Assembly: GCA_963281255.1 (NCBI GenBank)
Contig: OY725506.1
Location: 849,001-913,000 of the forward strand
DNA length: 64,000 nt
Source: Aphrocallistes beatrix
Taxonomy: Eukaryota > Porifera > Hexactinellida > Sceptrulophora > Aphrocallistidae
Direction: 5' to 3'
The notes under the pieces are model-generated. The model worked only from the letters and a program-made list of their open reading frames with translations. It was not told where the DNA came from and made no database searches. Positions 60,251 through 64,000 of the stretch are shown one piece after another; the first letter of the stretch is position 1, and every line of letters begins with the position of its first letter. A program made the translations under genes and the position numbers.

Positions 60251-61192
60251 ATGGGGAGCTGTATCTCGGCCAAAGCAGTTCAAAGTAACTTTCCAGTCAC
60301 AATTATCAACGAAGACACAGATGAACACATCAGTTCAGGGACACTCTACATCAACCTAGCTGAGATTTCATACTTTCCCACTGGCAAGGTAGAGCCGGAA
60401 TACGTCTGGCCCTTGAAATACGTGCGTCGGTACGGTCGCGACAAAAAGATTTTCTCTTTCGAGGCTGGTCGGCGGTGTCCACGTGGTGAAGGCAACTTCA
60501 CTTTCCTCACCAACAAATCTGAACAGATCTTCAAGCTCATCGAGTTCAATCTCAAGTTCAGTAACAAGGTGAATGGTCCGAGCAGCATAAGTCCTGCAAG
60601 CTCCATTACGACTACCACCACGTGTCAAGAGTCGGTCGGTCCTCAGGAAATCCCATCACTCCCCGAGAAACCCTCCAGTCTCCGCGGTTCCCCTACTACA
60701 CAACCGGAATACATTAACTTGGACGTCACACAGGGACCTCCCCCCAGGCCGGCGCTCCCTAGTTATGCTGTCCTGCAACTCGGTGATAGGGCAAACTCGT
60801 CCCCTCCAATCCCTAGACCCCCCGTGGTGAAGACAGACTACCAAACAATCGACTTTGAAGCGATGGCTCAGGTATGAATCAATTCAATATTTTTAATAAA
60901 TAGACTTTTTTTATGAATAGTTTTTATATTATTTTTCTTTGTTTAGATGCCGAAAGTTTGCTTAGGAGAAGATTACAACGTATATGTGAACAGCCGACCA
61001 CCCATCGCGATTACATACGTGAAGTTGGACCTAAATCAGAATAAAAGACAAAAACATTTACAACCTAGAGATGCGAACGGAATCACCTCTTACACCAAAA
61101 TCGACGTGGAAAGAACCATTGCACTTGAGCAGACAATAAAAACTCAGAGACTAAATGCTGAGAGATCTAAATCTATATCCGGAATTTTGTAA
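60251..61192 (+). CDS. FRS2: FRS2-type fibroblast growth factor receptor adaptor
   Basis: Two exons, 60251-60871 and 60947-61192 (phase 0), encode 288 residues. MGSC at the start is an N-myristoylation signal with a nearby Cys. Residues about 12-107 form an IRS-type PTB domain (RRYGRDKKIFSFEAGRRC), the part that binds FGF or Trk receptors in the family. The tail keeps the output sites: Y154 in YINL and Y220 in YVNS fit the Grb2 rule pYxN. Y231 in TYVKLDL and Y256 in YTKIDVERT match the two SHP2 sites near the end of human FRS2 (NYIQVDL, LYAVIDIERT). Pro-rich stretches lie between. It is about half the length of human FRS2 (508 aa), mainly through loss of linker. It should work at the plasma membrane, linking receptor tyrosine kinases to Ras-MAPK signalling. 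The start at 60251 is chosen because Gly2 must follow the initiator Met. Confidence 0.92.
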
Positions 61193-63385
61193 TTCGAGTT
61201 TTCTAACTGTTAATTTAAGTTTTTAACATTGTCATTCTGTCTTATCCGTCTAACAAGTATATATGTACATATGTATGTATATTTGATTTTACATCTAAAA
61301 TAAAATTAATATACCAGAATAATTGATTTACTTTTGAGTATTCCTATTGCTATGTTCTATCACATATCTCAACAAGAACATGTCTTGAACTTTACAGATT
61401 TCTTTTGTACAATTTTAAATGCAACAGAAACCTAGGTTGATAATATAATTTAATGGACTCGACTTGTAAGATTAACTAATGATAGCTTACCTATCTTAAT
61501 TAATGAGTTTTATCAATGAACTATTCCATCATATCCATAGAAATGAATAGTTGCCAAATCCTTCATAGAGCTAGCACCATCGTTAACCATAATAAGTTTC
61601 TGAAAATCACTGTTTATTTCCAATCCTTATGACTGTGTACAATATTTAAGATGTCTTTACAGATGTTTGTTGAGTTATAAGCCATTCAAATCACACTCAA
61701 CCTAGTCAATGATAGTTTTGTGAAGGTAGATATAAATAATGGTTTCTTGAATACAAAAGTTTAATGAAATTAAGGCAACAGATGTCAATCTTGTGACGTG
61801 GCATGATAAAATATCAGAAGTAACTGGAACCTGTGGAACGTCCACACGTACACAGTTACATACATACGAACTTCAGAAAAGCTTCATTGTACTAATAAAA
61901 AAATATTAATGTATAATATCGCTAAACATATATATCATCACCTTAGCATAGAATAAATGCTCCTTAAAGGACAGATAACTCCTGAGTAGGTGATTTTAAT
62001 TTGATACTGTTATCATCTAGTCAAAACATTCCTTTTGTTCCAAGAAGTTAAGAGGGTATTATATAATATTCAGTTTCCTAATTTGAATTTTTTAATCACT
62101 GTCATCTCCTGTTTCATCAAAGCTAGAGGTCAAGTTGATTCATATCCTTTTTAACCGAAGTCTTATTCAATTTATCTTGCTTACACCTAAACATGGAAAG
62201 GACCAAATCATGCATTCTAAATCGACTATAAGCGATGATTAAGTTAATTACGTTGTTCTCTATGTTCTCCACAAATATTTGCGTATCTGGTCCGCAAATA
62301 TTTGCGTTCGCACATGTATCTTGCGAAATACGTGTCGTGTACATATCGGGAGAGAAATATCATTGAAATTTGGTACAAGCAAACCGACATGAATAACTAA
62401 GCTACAAAACGCAATCAATCCAATTAAATATTGAAGTACACATTTTGTTTTTACCAAGTCTAATTGGCCTGCTGTTAAGTCCTCAATTAGACCATCATTT
62501 AGTCACAGCTGATTCTTAGAAAGTGCATTTTGTGCTATGCTGGGATTTATGCCTGAAACATTTGCTATTTCGCTGTCGCTTAAGTAGCCAAATAACTGCA
62601 AATCGTTTAGTTAGGTATTTTATCGTAAACAATTAGATGAGAGTTTAATGCTATCTGCAGCATTAGTAATGATATTGATGAATGAACACTTGTTATGACT
62701 ATTTCTTACAACCGAAGAAATTTCTGCAATCTTGTCGGTTTTTGAATTTACAAGGTGTTTAACATTTAAGAATTGTTTAAACATTTCAATTCCATATAAT
62801 ACATCGCTGCACGGCTATCATTTTAGCAATCACATCGGGTTCAAATCGTAGGCTGCCTACTCCACACTTAGATAGCTCTTTTCTAGTGTTTCCGTACAGA
62901 CTTTCTCTTGAAGTAATAGCTAGTGGATGCTAGCTAACTCCGTCGGATGGATATGACTTCAAATTCGTGTTCTCTGCAAAAGTCCAATCATTTAATGATC
63001 TTATCTGAGATCAGAACACGAAATTGGACGCTGATCCCATGTCTATGATGTAATAGTTAGTTCCATCTGATCATTTCTAAAAGGATTAGCTTGATGGATA
63101 AGTTCACTTTTGATTTTAAATAGAACTGGATTCAAATTGCATTAATCTAAAATAATTGCGTTAATTTCACAGAAGAATTAATTATTAATTAAACTTTATT
63201 ATATACACCTCACAAATGAATTTGAATCATGTAATGCCGGACATTTCCACCAGAATTGCTTGTCCATTTCGCTAAGAATTCTAATTAATCCGATTTAAGG
63301 AGCCTAGAATTTTGCTGGTTTTAATAAACTGATTCGTTTGCGTTTGGTTCGAATTGGGATTAGATTTATTCTCGCATAAAATGCA
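61193..63385. other. Intergenic DNA, no gene recognised
   Basis: AT-rich DNA after FRS2 with no supported exon. A CAAATATTTGCG palindrome occurs twice near 62272-62306. Confidence 0.5.
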
Positions 63386-63658
63386 TTAGTTTTTTTTAAT
63401 TATGTATTTTTCCATAGATTTGCCCACATTGGCCCGGAATTGGCCAGGATTAATTTGTTTGAAAGCTTCACTCAATTTTGGAACTAAAAAATAGCGAATT
63501 TTAATGAAATTCCCCCTTCCTGGTATGGCATACAGTTCAGAGAATTTTTTTGCCGAATACAGATCTAATCTTACACTGATCACGCCATATGACCTTCTCT
63601 GAATCAATCTGGTCTCATAATCACTTTCTAATTGATAGTTGGTGCTGAATTTGTTCCA
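63386..63658 (-). CDS. Unidentified open frame, ~90 codons
   Basis: The minus strand stays open for about 90 codons between two stops, with non-repetitive, coding-like composition (RRSYGVISVRLDLYSAKK, then YAIPGRGNFIKIRYFL, then INPGQFRANVGKSMEKY). There is no in-frame ATG at its start, so it would be a terminal exon or a gene fragment. No family is recognised. It lies just upstream of, and divergent from, the partial gene at 63965. Confidence 0.3.
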   Translation of the reverse strand, partial: WNKFSTNYQLESDYETRLIQRRSYGVISVRLDLYSAKKFSELYAIPGRGNFIKIRYFLVPKLSEAFKQINPGQFRANVGKSMEKYIIKKN

Positions 63659-63837
63659 AGTATTTCAGATACTGGTTTGAAATAAGTTTTAATTTGTTGA
63701 ACTTGTATACTCAGCCAGAACTAAATATAACAGAAAGAAATGCTTTCCAATAATTCCTTAGAGAATGTAAATCATCATTGATTCTATTCTAGCATCATTC
63801 TATGTATTGTCAGTTAAGACTTGGAATTATGTTTGCT

Positions 63838-63922
63838 CATTTCCGGTTTAAGCATTTTGAGCGGGGAAGCCATAGAAAATTGGGTCATTACTATAAATAG
63901 AAATGGCCACAAGTTGTCCCCG
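63838..63922 (-). repeat. Dispersed TATA-bearing repeat, copy C
   Basis: Inverted relative to copies A (5876-5963) and B (30541-30602). Read on the plus strand it begins tcatttccggtttaag and contains ctataaatag, placing a TATA motif upstream of the gene starting at 63965. Confidence 0.55.
63892..63900 (+). promoter_or_regulatory. TATA box upstream of the partial gene at 63965
   Basis: TATAAATAG lies 73 bases before the ATG and predicts a start near 63925. It is embedded in a dispersed repeat whose other copies carry the same motif. Confidence 0.5.
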
Positions 63923-63964
63923 GATTTTAATGATGGTTAGTGCTGTGGTGAACTAGCAGTCAGT

Positions 63965-64000
63965 ATGGGGTGTGGTTCTTCAAAAACTCTGCAAGCATCC
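63965..64000 (+). CDS. N-terminus of a probably myristoylated protein (runs off the window)
   Basis: Twelve codons, MGCGSSKTLQAS, continue past the window end. Gly2, Ser6 and Lys7 fit an N-myristoylation signal and Cys3 a palmitoylation site, so the product should be membrane-anchored. The ATG follows a TATA box at a distance like that of other genes here. Family and length cannot be told. Confidence 0.5.
   Translation, partial: MGCGSSKTLQAS

Noticed and set aside
62830-62870. gggttcaaatcg resembling a tRNA B box
   Set aside because: The flanking bases do not form a T-stem, and no A box or acceptor stem was found.
1-64000. CRISPR arrays, rRNA genes, LTR or virus-derived elements
   Set aside because: None was seen. 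The tandem repeats present are microsatellites or coding repeats, and the window is animal nuclear DNA.

Overview
The window is animal nuclear DNA. It is AT-rich, its genes have spliceosomal introns, and the protein set is metazoan: FRS2, ARID2, HOIP/RNF31, a syntaxin-1-type Qa-SNARE and p50RhoGAP/ARHGAP1. Dense short non-autonomous DNA transposons, many TATA-box promoters with very short leaders, and a TRIM-like coiled coil on HOIP would suit an early-branching marine animal such as a sponge. That placement is inference. No virus-derived or LTR element was recognised.

Layout. At 2.1-3.7 kb (minus) is an intronless TKL-type protein kinase. From 5.2 to 22.7 kb (minus) runs a 12-exon ARHGAP1-like gene (Sec14 plus RhoGAP). 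Its intron 10 contains, on the opposite strand, a two-exon gene that fuses a PRRC1-type domain to a nocturnin-type nuclease/phosphatase domain. The interval 22.7-27.6 kb has no recognisable gene. At 27.6-29.5 kb (plus) is an intronless single-pass membrane protein with a long tyrosine-rich tail, probably a transmembrane signalling adaptor. At 33.4-35.3 kb (minus) is a three-exon tail-anchored ubiquitin-conjugating enzyme. At 36.9-45.7 kb (minus) is ARID2, rebuilt as 15 phase-compatible exons (1137 aa). At 48.0-48.9 kb (plus) is an intronless syntaxin, followed at 49.7-54.5 kb (plus) by HOIP, the linear-ubiquitin ligase. The interval 54.5-60.2 kb is mostly non-coding, with transposon remnants and a few unexplained open stretches. 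At 60.25-61.2 kb (plus) is FRS2, and at 63.965 kb the first 12 codons of another probably myristoylated protein run off the window.

The genes do not form an operon or pathway cluster. Several belong to signalling at membranes: two tyrosine-motif adaptors (FRS2 and the orphan), a Rho-GAP, a kinase and two ubiquitin enzymes. The most unusual items are the PRRC1-nuclease fusion nested inside ARHGAP1, the tail-anchored canonical E2, the remodelled HOIP (coiled-coil N-terminus, seven tandem NPxY repeats, a near-identical internal duplication) and the orphan adaptor. All gene models come from reading splice sites and frames by eye. No alignment or expression data were available, and comparisons with human proteins are from memory.
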